This document shows positions 39,562-51,900 of a DNA stretch of 64,000 nt, in pieces; position 1 is the first letter of the stretch; every line of letters begins with the position of its first letter. A program made the translations under genes and the position numbers. The notes under the pieces are model-generated. The model worked only from the letters and a program-made list of their open reading frames with translations. It was not told the DNA's origin and did no database searches. Source of the DNA: Pseudomonas poae (GTDB lineage: Bacteria > Pseudomonadota > Gammaproteobacteria > Pseudomonadales > Pseudomonadaceae). The DNA is taken from NCBI GenBank assembly GCA_028869255.1, contig CP110972.1, forward strand, positions 129,001-193,000. The letters run 5' to 3'.

Positions 39562-40452
39562 TTATAGGCATTCGTGCAGCGTTTGGCAGAATTGCTCAAC
39601 CAGCGCGCTCGGCGTCTGCGCACAGGCCAGGGCCACGGTGCTGAGGCAGTCCGGGTCGGCCAGGGGCAAAAAGTGCAGAGTGGCGGGGGCGATGTCCTGC
39701 ATGGATTTTGGTAACAAGGCAATACCGAAGCCGGCCTGGATCAGTTGCAGTTGGGTAGTCTTGCGCGACATGACCCGCGCCGCCTTGGGGAAAAATCCTG
39801 CGCGCATGCACAACTCGGCTGACAGATAACTCAGGCCGCCGCGCTGGGGATGCGGGATTGAAATAAACGCTTCGTCCTTGAGCTGCGCCAACTCGACCGG
39901 GGTGTTGCTGCGCGCCAAGGCGTGGTTCGGCGGCACCGCCAGCAGTAATTGCTCGCTGTATAAAGGCATCACGCGCACGCCTTCGCGTTGGCGCAATACT
40001 GGCAAACGCAACAGCCCGACTTCCAGGCGGCCGTCGGCAATCTCCTCAAGCTGCACCTCGGAGGACAGTTTGACGATATCCATCGACACCCCCTGGCAGC
40101 GCTCCAGCCAGGTACTGATGCCGCGCAGCAGTGGCCCGCTCATCGGCACGGTGCTCGAATGGCTCAGGCGCAGGGTGCCGAGCTGGCCATTGCCCACCTG
40201 CGTGGTCATTTCACTGGTCTTGAGCAATTCGTTCAGCAGGTTGCGCGCCCGTGGGTAAAACGCCTCGCCGGCTGCCGTCAGGCGCGGTTGGCGCGCCGTG
40301 CGCTCGAACAGCGGGGTTTGCAACTGGGTTTCCAGCGCCTTGATCTGGCGGCTCAACGCCGATTGCGCGACAAATAAACGTTCGGCGGCAGCGCTGAAGC
40401 TGCCACTGTCGACGATTTCAACGAAGTAGCGCAGTTGGCGAGTGGAGATCAC
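39562..40452 (-). CDS. LysR-type transcriptional regulator
   Basis: This 296-aa regulator has the winged helix at residues 1-60 (MISTRQLRYFVEIVDSGSFSAAAERLFVAQSALSRQIKALE) and the periplasmic-binding-like effector domain after it (LGTLRLSHSSTV, LLLAVPPNHALA). It is divergent from the TauE/SafE transporter gene (99 bp apart), the common layout for a LysR regulator and its target. The effector is unknown. It starts just beyond xseA and reads towards it. Confidence 0.92.
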   Translation of the reverse strand: MISTRQLRYFVEIVDSGSFSAAAERLFVAQSALSRQIKALETQLQTPLFERTARQPRLTAAGEAFYPRARNLLNELLKTSEMTTQVGNGQLGTLRLSHSSTVPMSGPLLRGISTWLERCQGVSMDIVKLSSEVQLEEIADGRLEVGLLRLPVLRQREGVRVMPLYSEQLLLAVPPNHALARSNTPVELAQLKDEAFISIPHPQRGGLSYLSAELCMRAGFFPKAARVMSRKTTQLQLIQAGFGIALLPKSMQDIAPATLHFLPLADPDCLSTVALACAQTPSALVEQFCQTLHECL

Positions 40453-40551
40453 ACGTCATGCCTTTTCGAGATAGGTTGGGGGGTTTGAAGATATTAGTCG
40501 CAACCCTCGCGCATGGCTAAAGTAATGGCCATCTCTTTCAAGGAATAACCC

Positions 40552-41319
40552 ATGAGCCCGGTTGAGCTGATGAGCCAATGGTCGTTTGGCGGTGTGGATT
40601 GGCTGGTAATCGGCCTGGGCGTGGTGGTGGCTTACATCGTGTTCGGCATCGCCGGGTTCGGCACGGCACTGGTGGCGGGGCCGATCCTGCTCCTGTTTAT
40701 GCCCTTGTCGAAAATTATCCCGCTGCTGGTGCTGCTGGATTTTGTTGCGGCCTTTGGCAATCTGCTGCAATCGCGACGTGACGTTAACAAGCCGGAACTG
40801 TTGCGACTGCTGCCGTGCATGGCGATTGGCTGCACGCTCGGCGTGGTGTTTTTGCTCAACCTGCATTCGGACCTGTTGCTGCTATTGATGGGGCTGTTTA
40901 TCAGCGCCTATGCGATTTACAGCCTGGCGGTGAAAGCCCGGCCGACACAGTTGGCGGCGGGTTGGTCGATCCCCATGGGCACGGTCGGCGGGTTATTCGG
41001 TGCATTGTTCGGCAGTGGTGGCTTTTTATACGCGATCTATCTGAACAGCCGACTGCCCAAGGATGCGGCGCGTGCTACCCAGAGTGCGTTGATCAGTTGC
41101 AGCACGGTGGTGCGCCTGAGCCTGTTCCTGATCGCCGGGGTGTATGCAGATTGGCCGCTGCTGTTGCTGGCGCTGTGCTTGTTACCGGCGATGGCCCTGG
41201 GCCTATGGTGCGGGCGCAGGCTGACGATGCGCATGTCCCGCGAGGCTTTTGTGCGATTGGTGACGTGGCTGGTGCTGGCCAGCGGTATTGCGTTGATTGG
41301 GCGGTACTTGAGCACTTGA
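40552..41319 (+). CDS. TauE/SafE-family membrane transporter
   Basis: This 255-aa protein has about eight transmembrane helices with two halves (DWLVIGLGVVVAYIVFGIAGFG and SIPMGTVGGLFGALFGSGGFLY), the repeat layout of the family. Members export sulfite, sulfoacetate or other organosulfonates, but the substrate here is not clear. The divergent LysR gene probably controls it. A REP doublet lies downstream. Confidence 0.85.
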   Translation: MSPVELMSQWSFGGVDWLVIGLGVVVAYIVFGIAGFGTALVAGPILLLFMPLSKIIPLLVLLDFVAAFGNLLQSRRDVNKPELLRLLPCMAIGCTLGVVFLLNLHSDLLLLLMGLFISAYAIYSLAVKARPTQLAAGWSIPMGTVGGLFGALFGSGGFLYAIYLNSRLPKDAARATQSALISCSTVVRLSLFLIAGVYADWPLLLLALCLLPAMALGLWCGRRLTMRMSREAFVRLVTWLVLASGIALIGRYLST

Positions 41320-41360
41320 CCTGTGTGGGGCAGGGATTAAGCTGCCAGCCTTCAGTGCCC

Positions 41361-41429
41361 CATCGCGGGCAAGCCCGGCTCCCACAGTTGATCGCATTCC
41401 GGTGTGGGAGCCGGGCTTGCCCGCGATGG
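41361..41429. repeat. REP doublet
   Basis: CATCGCGGGCAAGCCCGGCTCCCAC is mirrored by GTGTGGGAGCCGGGCTTGCCCGCG. It carries the CCGGGC variant. Confidence 0.88.
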
Positions 41430-41456
41430 CGTCAGTAGCCACACCGCAGGACTCCC

Positions 41457-43579
<2,123 letters not shown>

Positions 43580-43659
43580 GGCTTCCAGCAAAATGTTAAG
43601 TAACCGGGGCTGTTCTTCAGCCCCGAGTTGTTTCTGATTCATTAGACGAGACTGACTTC

Positions 43660-45237
43660 ATGGCCCTCGACATTCACGCCCACCGCATCCTGATCCTCGA
43701 CTTCGGTTCCCAGTACACCCAGCTGATCGCCCGCCGCGTGCGTGAAATCGGCGTGTACTGCGAACTGCACCCGTTCGACATGGATGACGAAGCGATCCGC
43801 GAATTCGCACCTAAAGGCGTCATCCTCGCCGGTGGCCCCGAGTCCGTGCACGAAGCCAACAGCCCGCGTTGCCCGCAAGCCGTGTTCGACCTGGGCGTGC
43901 CCGTCTTCGGTATCTGCTACGGGATGCAGACCATGGCCGAGCAACTGGGCGGCAAGGTTGAAGGTTCCGAACTGCGTGAATTCGGTTATGCCCGTGTGGA
44001 TGTGGTCGGCAAGAGTCGCCTGCTGGACGGCATCGAAGACCACATCGACGCCGACGGCCTGTTCGGCCTCGACGTGTGGATGAGCCACGGTGACAAGGTC
44101 ACCAAGATGCCGGAAGACTTCCACATCCTGGCCAGCACCCCGAGCTGCCCGATCGCCGGCATGTTCAGCGACGAGCGCCGTTACTACGGCGTGCAGTTCC
44201 ACCCGGAAGTGACCCACACCAAGCAAGGCGGCCGCATCCTGTCGCGCTTCATCCTCGACATCTGCGAGTGTGAAGCCCTGTGGACCCCGTCGAAAATCGC
44301 GGAAGACGCCATCGCCCAGGTTCGCGCCCAGGTCGGCACCGACAACGTGCTGCTCGGCCTGTCCGGCGGCGTTGACTCCTCCGTGGTTGCCGCGCTGCTG
44401 CACAAAGCCATCGGCGACCAACTGACCTGTGTGTTCGTCGACAACGGCCTGCTGCGCCTGCACGAAGGCGAGCAAGTGATGGCCATGTTCGCCGAGAACA
44501 TGGGCGTCAAGGTGATCCGCGCCAACGCCGAAGAGCAGTTCCTGAACAACCTGGCTGGCGAGTCCGACCCGGAGAAGAAGCGCAAGATCATCGGCCGTAC
44601 CTTCATCGACGTCTTTGATGCCCAGTCCAACAAACTGGACAACATCAAGTACCTCGCCCAAGGCACCATCTACCCCGACGTGATCGAGTCGGCCGGCGCC
44701 AAGAGCGGCAAGGCCCACGTGATCAAGTCCCACCACAACGTGGGTGGCCTGCCTGAGGAAATGAACCTCAAGCTGGTAGAACCGCTGCGCGAACTGTTCA
44801 AGGACGAAGTCCGTCGCCTGGGCCTGGAACTCGGCCTGCCGTACGACATGGTCTACCGCCACCCATTCCCGGGCCCGGGCCTGGGCGTGCGGATCCTCGG
44901 TGAAGTGAAGAAGGAATACGCCGACCTGCTGCGTCGCGCCGACCACATCTTCATCGAAGAACTGCGCAAGGCCGACTGGTACCACAAGGTCAGTCAGGCC
45001 TTCGTGGTGTTCCAGCCAGTCAAATCTGTAGGCGTTGTAGGCGATGGCCGTCGTTACGCGTGGGTTGTGGCCCTGCGTGCGGTAGAAACCATCGACTTCA
45101 TGACCGCCCGTTGGGCACACCTGCCGTACGAACTGCTGGAAACCGTCAGCGGCCGTATCATCAATGAGATCGAAGGCATTTCACGCGTTACTTATGACGT
45201 GTCGAGCAAGCCGCCGGCGACGATTGAGTGGGAATGA
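43660..45237 (+). CDS. guaA: GMP synthase (glutamine-hydrolysing)
   Basis: GuaA amidates XMP to GMP. The 525-aa protein has a class I glutamine amidotransferase domain (catalytic Cys in [12 protein letters not shown], His-Glu in [11 protein letters not shown]). The synthetase domain follows, with the PP-loop [19 protein letters not shown] and a C-terminal dimerisation part ending PATIEWE. It forms the guaBA operon. Two strong terminators follow. Confidence 0.98.
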   Translation: MALDIHAHRILILDFGSQYTQLIARRVREIGVYCELHPFDMDDEAIREFAPKGVILAGGPESVHEANSPRCPQAVFDLGVPVFGICYGMQTMAEQLGGKVEGSELREFGYARVDVVGKSRLLDGIEDHIDADGLFGLDVWMSHGDKVTKMPEDFHILASTPSCPIAGMFSDERRYYGVQFHPEVTHTKQGGRILSRFILDICECEALWTPSKIAEDAIAQVRAQVGTDNVLLGLSGGVDSSVVAALLHKAIGDQLTCVFVDNGLLRLHEGEQVMAMFAENMGVKVIRANAEEQFLNNLAGESDPEKKRKIIGRTFIDVFDAQSNKLDNIKYLAQGTIYPDVIESAGAKSGKAHVIKSHHNVGGLPEEMNLKLVEPLRELFKDEVRRLGLELGLPYDMVYRHPFPGPGLGVRILGEVKKEYADLLRRADHIFIEELRKADWYHKVSQAFVVFQPVKSVGVVGDGRRYAWVVALRAVETIDFMTARWAHLPYELLETVSGRIINEIEGISRVTYDVSSKPPATIEWE

Positions 45238-45250
45238 TCCCGCAGCGCTG

Positions 45251-45284
45251 CATGAAAAAACCGGCTTAGGCCGGTTTTTTCATG
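45251..45284 (+). terminator. Terminator after guaA
   Basis: The perfect stem AAAAAACCGG-CTTAGG-CCGGTTTTTT is extended by CATG pairs. Confidence 0.92.
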
Positions 45285-45300
45285 CCCACGCTACTACCTG

Positions 45301-45336
45301 AAACAACAAAACCCGCACTGGCGGGTTTTGTTGTTT
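45301..45336. terminator. Bidirectional terminator, autotransporter side
   Basis: A 16-bp perfect stem (AAACAACAAAACCCGC and complement) with loop ACTG has A and T tracts on opposite sides. It would end the autotransporter gene on the minus strand. Confidence 0.85.
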
Positions 45337-45352
45337 CAGGCGAACACGTTGA

Positions 45353-47656
45353 TCAGAAGTCGTAACGCACGTTCGCCGTGAAGGTGTCGGCGTCGAAACC
45401 GCTGCTGGTCAGGTAGTTGTACGTCCCTCCCACGCTCCAGGCGCCCACGCGGTAGTTGGCGCCCAGCCCCAGCTCGTAGCTGTCACGCGCAGGCGTCGCG
45501 CCTGTGGTGGTGAACGGGGTGCCGCCGAGCACGAAGGTGGAGGTGGTGTCGGCCTTGTCGCCGATGAAGTCGTGCCAGGCCATCAGCTTGGCTTCCGGTT
45601 CAAAGCTGCCCACACCTACGTCAAACGCGGCCGCCAGGCGAGCGCCCAGGCCCATTTCGCCGATTTCGTAACGCTGGCTGCCGACGCTGAGGGCGGCTGA
45701 GCTGCCTTTTTCACGGTACGAATCAATCGATACGTTGGCGTAGCGCGCACCGACCTGTGGTTCCAGCAGCCACTGCTTGTCGAGCTGGAAGGTGTAGCCT
45801 GCCAGTGCGTTGACGCCGAAGATCTCACTGTCGTAGTTGGCCTTGGCGCGGGTGCCGGCGATGTAGCGTTTGGATTCGTTATCGTTCCAGCCATACATCA
45901 GCGAGGTGTCGACAAAGAAGTTGTCATGGGTCCAGTTGCCGTACAGGGTCAGTGCATGGCCGCTGACGTCGGTTTTGCTGCCCAGGTCGGATTTGACGTC
46001 GCTGGTCAGGTAGCTATAGGCCAGGCCCACCGTGGTATCGGTGTTGAGCTTGCCGTCGGCACCCACGGCGATGCCGTTGGTGTTGGCGTCGTAGCCGTCG
46101 ATACCGTGGCGGCTGTCCTGGTTGGCATCGCTGGACAGTGCTTGCAGCCATACGCCTTGTTCTGCCAGGACGTCACCGGAGGACAGACCGCTACGCGCTT
46201 TGCTGGCGCGGCGGTTGATGGCACTTGCGACCAGGTTCTGGCTGTTGGTGGCGGCGTTGATTGCCCCACGGCTGACGTCCGGGGTCAGGGTTTCGGCAAG
46301 TTTGGCCAGGTCTTCATTGGTGGCGGCGTTGGCGAAACGCTGGAATACCGGGTCGCTTTCATCCATCTGGCCCAGGGCCGTGTTCTTGAACGGCGTGATG
46401 GCGTTCACCGCGTTACGCGAACCACGGGCACCCAGCAGGTTTTCCGCGACTGACTCATCACTGCGGGTGGCAACCAGTGCTTTCACGTCCTGGCCTTCAA
46501 TGCCGAAGTTGCGCACCTCAAGCAGCGCCGAGGAGGAAACCACGGACAGGTTCTGCGGCTCTTCCCAAGTGCCAGAGTTGATGAGGGTGTAGCGGGTGCC
46601 CTGGGCCGACGTGCGGAAGTCGTCGGAGCGGGCCTGCAGTTCGATCTGGCTGCCTGGAGAGAAGAAGGTATTGCCGGTGACTTTCAGGATCGGCGTGTTG
46701 GGCTGTGTGTTGTTATCCAGCAGCAGGCGCAGGCGAGCAGTATCGCTGTCCATGTCGAGGTCGCCCACAATCGTCGTCTGCGGGCGAAGCAGCGTCAGGC
46801 GGCCACCGTCGATATCGACGAAACCGGCGCGGATGGTCGAGCCATCGAACAGCGCGTCCCCTTGCACCAGCACACCGCTCAGGCCCAGCAGGTCACCCTT
46901 TACTTGCCCACCTTGCCAGTAGAAATACGACGGGGAGGTATTGTCGTCCGCCAGAATGGCTGCGGTGCCGCCTTCGATCAGGCCACCTGTCTGCCTGATA
47001 GAGAAGATCTTGAAGCCGTCTGAGGGGTCGAGACCACGAAAGCGGATACCGACCCCGTCAGCGGAGATAGTCCCGCTGTTGTTGACATCACTCTGGAAGG
47101 GAGCGCCTGTCATCTGACCCGTAAAGCTTGCCTTCTCGATGTCGATACCCAAAGAGTCGATGCCACGCGCGGTGATAGTGCCCGAGTTATTGATGCGCGC
47201 CTGGGTCGAGGTGATCAGCATGCCTTCGGCATTTGCGCCAGTCACAGTGATGTTGCCGTTGTTGTTCACTTCACCAGCGATCTTTGCCAGATACAGGTCC
47301 AGCCCGATGACGGAGTTGCCGCTCATCGTAATGTCGCCATTATTTACCAAGTCGCCACCGACGTTGGAATTGAGGGTCATGGCGATGCCGGACGGGAAGT
47401 CGGTGGGGTTCGCAGCCGTCAGGTTGATTTTGCCCTGGTTGACCAGATTACCCGCCAGCGTCACATTCATCAGATCTACACCTGCGTTTTGCGACGTCCC
47501 GGTGAAAGTGGCGTTATTGAAAACATCACCGGAGCTGCTGTATGCCCCTGTGCTCAGGTCGTGGTTCAAGTCGAGTGCGGGTGCGGCATGGGCCGTGGCA
47601 GTGGTAGCTGCGACGGACAGCGCCAACAACGAGCGGCGCAGGTGGGAAATGTTCAA
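45353..47656 (-). CDS. Autotransporter outer-membrane beta-barrel protein
   Basis: This 767-aa type Va secreted protein has a signal peptide (HLRRSLLALSVAATTATAHA). A passenger of about 370 residues has parallel beta-helix character with repeated N-x-G-x-I strands (VNNNGNITVTG, INNSGTITARG, VNNSGTISADG). The translocator barrel follows in the last 280 or so residues (GVWLQALSSDANQDSRHG to NVRYDF, ending in the aromatic Phe). I chose the TTG at 47656 because it immediately precedes the signal sequence and follows AAGGATACTGCC; the longer frame would put a non-signal extension first. The passenger's role (adhesin or other) is unknown. Confidence 0.88.
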   Translation of the reverse strand: MNISHLRRSLLALSVAATTATAHAAPALDLNHDLSTGAYSSSGDVFNNATFTGTSQNAGVDLMNVTLAGNLVNQGKINLTAANPTDFPSGIAMTLNSNVGGDLVNNGDITMSGNSVIGLDLYLAKIAGEVNNNGNITVTGANAEGMLITSTQARINNSGTITARGIDSLGIDIEKASFTGQMTGAPFQSDVNNSGTISADGVGIRFRGLDPSDGFKIFSIRQTGGLIEGGTAAILADDNTSPSYFYWQGGQVKGDLLGLSGVLVQGDALFDGSTIRAGFVDIDGGRLTLLRPQTTIVGDLDMDSDTARLRLLLDNNTQPNTPILKVTGNTFFSPGSQIELQARSDDFRTSAQGTRYTLINSGTWEEPQNLSVVSSSALLEVRNFGIEGQDVKALVATRSDESVAENLLGARGSRNAVNAITPFKNTALGQMDESDPVFQRFANAATNEDLAKLAETLTPDVSRGAINAATNSQNLVASAINRRASKARSGLSSGDVLAEQGVWLQALSSDANQDSRHGIDGYDANTNGIAVGADGKLNTDTTVGLAYSYLTSDVKSDLGSKTDVSGHALTLYGNWTHDNFFVDTSLMYGWNDNESKRYIAGTRAKANYDSEIFGVNALAGYTFQLDKQWLLEPQVGARYANVSIDSYREKGSSAALSVGSQRYEIGEMGLGARLAAAFDVGVGSFEPEAKLMAWHDFIGDKADTTSTFVLGGTPFTTTGATPARDSYELGLGANYRVGAWSVGGTYNYLTSSGFDADTFTANVRYDF

Positions 47657-47945
47657 GGCAGTATCCTTACAGGGCAGAAACTGACAGGGAACAACCCGCG
47701 CGTCAGCGCCTGTTTTAGGCATCCCTGCCAGCTTGTCAGTGAGTGCTGATTCAAGCGGGCTCAAATTTACACGATGCCTGTAGGACAATTCATCATTAAA
47801 AGAATTAATGACGAAAAAAAAGCTAAAAAATGCGACGCCACAGTTGTTTTTTGAGGATTTTCGGGATTATTCAGCAATAAATGGAACTTTGGCGCCGCTG
47901 TTGTGGTCTCGCTCGGGCCAGGCCCCCGCCCTGAATCTCAGGATT

Positions 47946-48788
47946 CTAATGGGCCAATGGAGTATCAGCCCATCGGCTCCATGTGGCTTCCCACCCCTTA
48001 TCATGGCTTACCCCGGGTACATGGATGCACTGGGAGAGGGGCGAGCCAAGCGCCTGCTGGTAACTATCCGCCAAACTACCTGGAACAATCAGGTCCGCTT
48101 CTGCGATGAGATGACGCTGGGGTAATAAGGCCAATCGATTACGATAGTCCAGCGGCTCCAGCGAACCGTCGAGGGGCGACAGCCCTTTCATCATCGCCCA
48201 CAGACGCGGACTAAGATTGCCGGCAAGGGTTTGCACTTGGGTAACATCATTGCGCTGCGCCGCTAACAATAATGCGAGAGCGGCGCCACCTGAATACCCC
48301 ACTAGTTCGAACTCCTCATTGCCATATCGCTGTTTTAATTGATCCAGCGCCTGGCTGAGGCGGGTGACCACTTCCTGAGAAAATCGTCGATTGGTCCAGA
48401 GTGCTGATTGACAGGCAGCGGCCATGACGAACTGGCAGGGGCGTGCCAGGTACGCATTCGGTGTCGGATCACCGACCGCCAGCCGTGGCACTAACAGAGT
48501 GTGCGGGCTCGGATCCAGGCTGGGTTGAGTGGCCGTCGCCCAGGAATGGCCATCGCCTTCCAGGTAGACACGCAGGCGCGTCATCTTTTGTGCAGTTTGC
48601 GGCGCAAGCAACAGCAGGGGGAAGGCGTGTCCCGGCAGGACCTCCAATTGTCGGCCGTGCTCATCAGCCAGGAGTTGCAGGGCCTCGCGCGGCGATTGGC
48701 AGGCCATGAGAAGCGCGCTGACCATGACCAGCCAGGTTTTATAGAAGCCGGCCAATCTCCGACGACAGGGAAAGCATCTACTCATCAT
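47946..48788 (-). CDS. Lipoprotein alpha/beta hydrolase
   Basis: This 280-aa predicted lipoprotein has a signal ending LLMACQS, with the lipidated Cys near residue 30. The body looks like an alpha/beta hydrolase: nucleophile elbow GYSGGAALALLLAA, an early VYLEGDGHSWATA loop, and a His near the C terminus in GVSHDKGW as the likely triad member. Substrate is not known. The ATG at 48788 is one of three possible starts. It reads away from the toxin gene's 3' end. Confidence 0.78.
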   Translation of the reverse strand: MMSRCFPCRRRLAGFYKTWLVMVSALLMACQSPREALQLLADEHGRQLEVLPGHAFPLLLLAPQTAQKMTRLRVYLEGDGHSWATATQPSLDPSPHTLLVPRLAVGDPTPNAYLARPCQFVMAAACQSALWTNRRFSQEVVTRLSQALDQLKQRYGNEEFELVGYSGGAALALLLAAQRNDVTQVQTLAGNLSPRLWAMMKGLSPLDGSLEPLDYRNRLALLPQRHLIAEADLIVPGSLADSYQQALGSPLSQCIHVPGVSHDKGWEATWSRWADTPLAH

Positions 48789-48940
48789 GGGTCTCAGCAC
48801 ATTTTGGCCACGCAGGCATCGGCATTGGCGGTGTAGTACCCGGTTAAGTCAGGGCGCCAGTGGCAGGTGGTGGCCACCCGGTGGAGGGCCACAAAACCAT
48901 TATGATAATGGACTGGGATTGATCCCGCCCAAACCCTGGA

Positions 48941-48968
48941 GGCCGGGTGAATGCACATTCACCCGGCC
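48941..48968. terminator. Palindrome at the toxin-gene 3' end
   Basis: The stem GGCCGGGTGAAT / ATTCACCCGGCC is followed by TTTTG only on the plus strand. It lies just beyond the stop of the minus-strand toxin gene. Its direction does not suit that gene well, so the terminator call is tentative. Confidence 0.45.
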
Positions 48969-48977
48969 TTTTGCGTT

Positions 48978-51900
48978 TCAGGGTACGGCTTGCAGCGGTT
49001 TGGACCAGTTGGCCAGGGTCATCTTCCTGGCGTTGAGGGCGCCCATCAGGTCCAGCAAGGTGTTGAAGGGGTGACGGTCGATCCCCGGCCAGGTCGGGGC
49101 CTGGATGAAGAAACGGTTCTGGCTGTCGATCTGGATGGGCGTGTAGACAAGGCCCTGGGCGCGGCTGCGGTGAATCAGCCTGAGCTCGCCGCTGGTGTTG
49201 CTGAGGGTGTAAAAACCGGGCGCAGGAAATTGCTCGCCATAGGCTCTCTGACCGGCACTCAGCCAAGGTGTTTCCAGCTGCAGGCGTATATCGCTGTAGG
49301 CCGTGACCGGGCCCAACTGCGTGGTCATGTTGTGCTCATTGTCGACGAACTGGCCAATCACCGGCTCTGGCGCTTCGGCCCCCGGGTCGATCATGAAGCC
49401 TGAGCCCTGGCCTTGCGGCACGTCTTCGATACGCAGGCTGATTGCGCCCTCCAGTTCGCTGATGCCGGGCAACGCTCGGTAGGTGTTGGTCATCATCGGG
49501 TTCACCAGCGCCACCCAGCGTTCGCGGCTGCCGGCAGGCACATAGCGCTGGATCTGCTGCTGGGTCAGGTAGTTGTCGACCCAGCGGCGGCTGTAGCTGT
49601 CGTTGGGCAATTCGCCGAGGGCCGGGTTGCTGGCCATGCAGTCCAAGGCCTGCACGCGGATCTGGTTGGCCTGGGCCGCACGGGTCATTTCCAGCAGGTT
49701 GTAACGCCGTGACGGATCGTTGGCCTGGGCCCGGTCCACTTCCTCCAGGGACTGGCGCAGGTCGGAAGACATGTTCCCGCTGCGATGAAAGGCATTCAGG
49801 TCGGCCTGATGGCTTTCGGTGACCAGGCCTTTGACGAACAGTGTCCTGACCTGGGCCCTGTTCAATGCAGGCATGTGCTCAATCAGAAATTGTTTGCTGC
49901 CGATGCCTCCCGAGCGCTCGCCCACCACCAGGCCGGGTATCTGCTCCAACTCAAGCGCCTGCTCGATGAAGGCGTCACCACTCAGGCCGGTGGCAAGTGT
50001 CGGCAAGCGCGGGCGGGGCGGCAGTGTCCGGGGGCTTTGAAGAAGGCGACGGCGTCATCCAGCAAGCGTTGCCGACTCTGATTGATCAGGCGCTGCCCGC
50101 TGCTGACGGCGTGCGCTCGGCCGTCGGCGTCCCTGACGAACTGGATGTGGGTTTCCTCGAAGGCTTCGGTGGGTACGTCGTAGGCGCTGAAGGGCTGAGG
50201 CCCCGACGCTGAGGACGGCCCGGGCACGGCGCCACCTGTACCGCCCTTGAGGCCTCCTGCGGCAATCGCCTCCCACTCGCCGCCGCTGTTGAGGCGCACC
50301 GGGATGGAGCGGTTGAACGCGTTGGGGTTGACCGGATCGACAATCGCCCAGTGGCCAGGCCCGTTGATGTCTTGCTCCCAGCGAATGTAGTAAGCATGCT
50401 CGCCCATCAGGATGGCGTGAGAGGGCAAGTCGCCCGAGGCCTGGAGGCTATAGGTGTTGAAAAGCCGGCCGGGTTGCCGGTTCAGGGTTTGCCCTTCCAG
50501 GAGCAGGTTGGCGGCATAGGTGGTTGGCACCTGGCGCGCTGCAGCGGCAGAGGTTGAGGCCACCGGGGAGGCAAGACGGTTGGTTTGCAGAACTTCAGTC
50601 ATGTTCCGTGCGCTAAGCGCCTGGTTCAGTTCTTCGACGGTGTTGAAGCGCCGGCCATGGAGCGTGGTCCATTCGGGACGTTCGACAAAATAGCCGGCGC
50701 CGTCGCGTTTCAGTGGGGTGATCTTGATCAAGTCGTTACGGTCGCGGCTGACGATCAGCATGCCTCCCGGTTCGGCATGGCGCATATACATGCCGGGCAA
50801 GGGAAGGCGCTGTTCCAGCTGATTGGCAACGCGCACATCAGCGGGCATCTCCAATTGCAGGCGCAGATCGTTCTTGACCGAAGTCGGTGCGCGCCCCATC
50901 TGTAGGGCAGTGCGCCCCGGGTCGGGCTCGATACCTCGGGCCTGGCCGAGTTCGCTGTCTTCCAGGCGCAGGCCCAGTGTGCCCTCCAGTTCGCTCAGCC
51001 CCGCAACGCCTTCGTAGGTATTGGCATGGCTGTCGCCTACCAGTGCCACCCACTTGTGAGCGCCACGTGCCGCCTGGTCGGCTTCCATCACCGTGTGGGC
51101 AAAGTAGTTCATCATTTTTTGCCGGAAGTTGGCCTGCGCGCCGAGAATCCCATTGCTGTGATAGCTCGCCAGGCAGTCGATGGCCTGCACGCGCAGGTGG
51201 TTTTCCTGGGCGCTCTTGATCACTTGCATAAAGGTGTATTGGCCGGTGGGGTCGGTCCCGTGGCCGGCGTCCAGTTGCTTGAGATAGCGCTCCAGGTTCT
51301 GCGGCATTTTGCCGGTGCGGTTGAAGAGGTCCAGGTCCGCTTGATGGAAGTCCGTCAGCACGTGTTCCAGGTACAGGGTCTTGACCTTTTCCTTGGCCAG
51401 CAATGGCATGTTTTCGATCAGGAAGCGTTTGCTGGCCACGCTCGAATGGTTTTCCCCGATGACTATTCCGGGGGCGTCCCCGAGCAGGCGTTGGAGGATC
51501 GTCTTGGGCGGTGCATCCGCGGCAAATTGCGGTATTTGCGGGCGAGAGGGGCGTGGCGGGCTATCGAAAAAACCTGCGCGTCGTCATGCAGCTTACGCCG
51601 CAATGTTTTGAAGTCTTTGTATTCCTCGCCGCCTGCGTACTCCTCATTCAGTGCCCTTGGACCGATATTGCCCTCGGCAACCTTCTGCAGCCCGGGCCTT
51701 TGTGCTGACGGCACATCGTAGGCGGTTGCCGGGGTTTCAATCTGCGGCAGCGGGCTGGGCGAGCGCCCCCACGGCTTGAACCCGAATATCGGCCGGCCGC
51801 CCTTGAGGCCAGGGCTTGCGACTGGTTCCCATTGTTTGTAGGCGTTCAGGCGCACCGGCACATTGCGGTAGAACGACCAAGGGTTCTGCGGGTCGATGAT

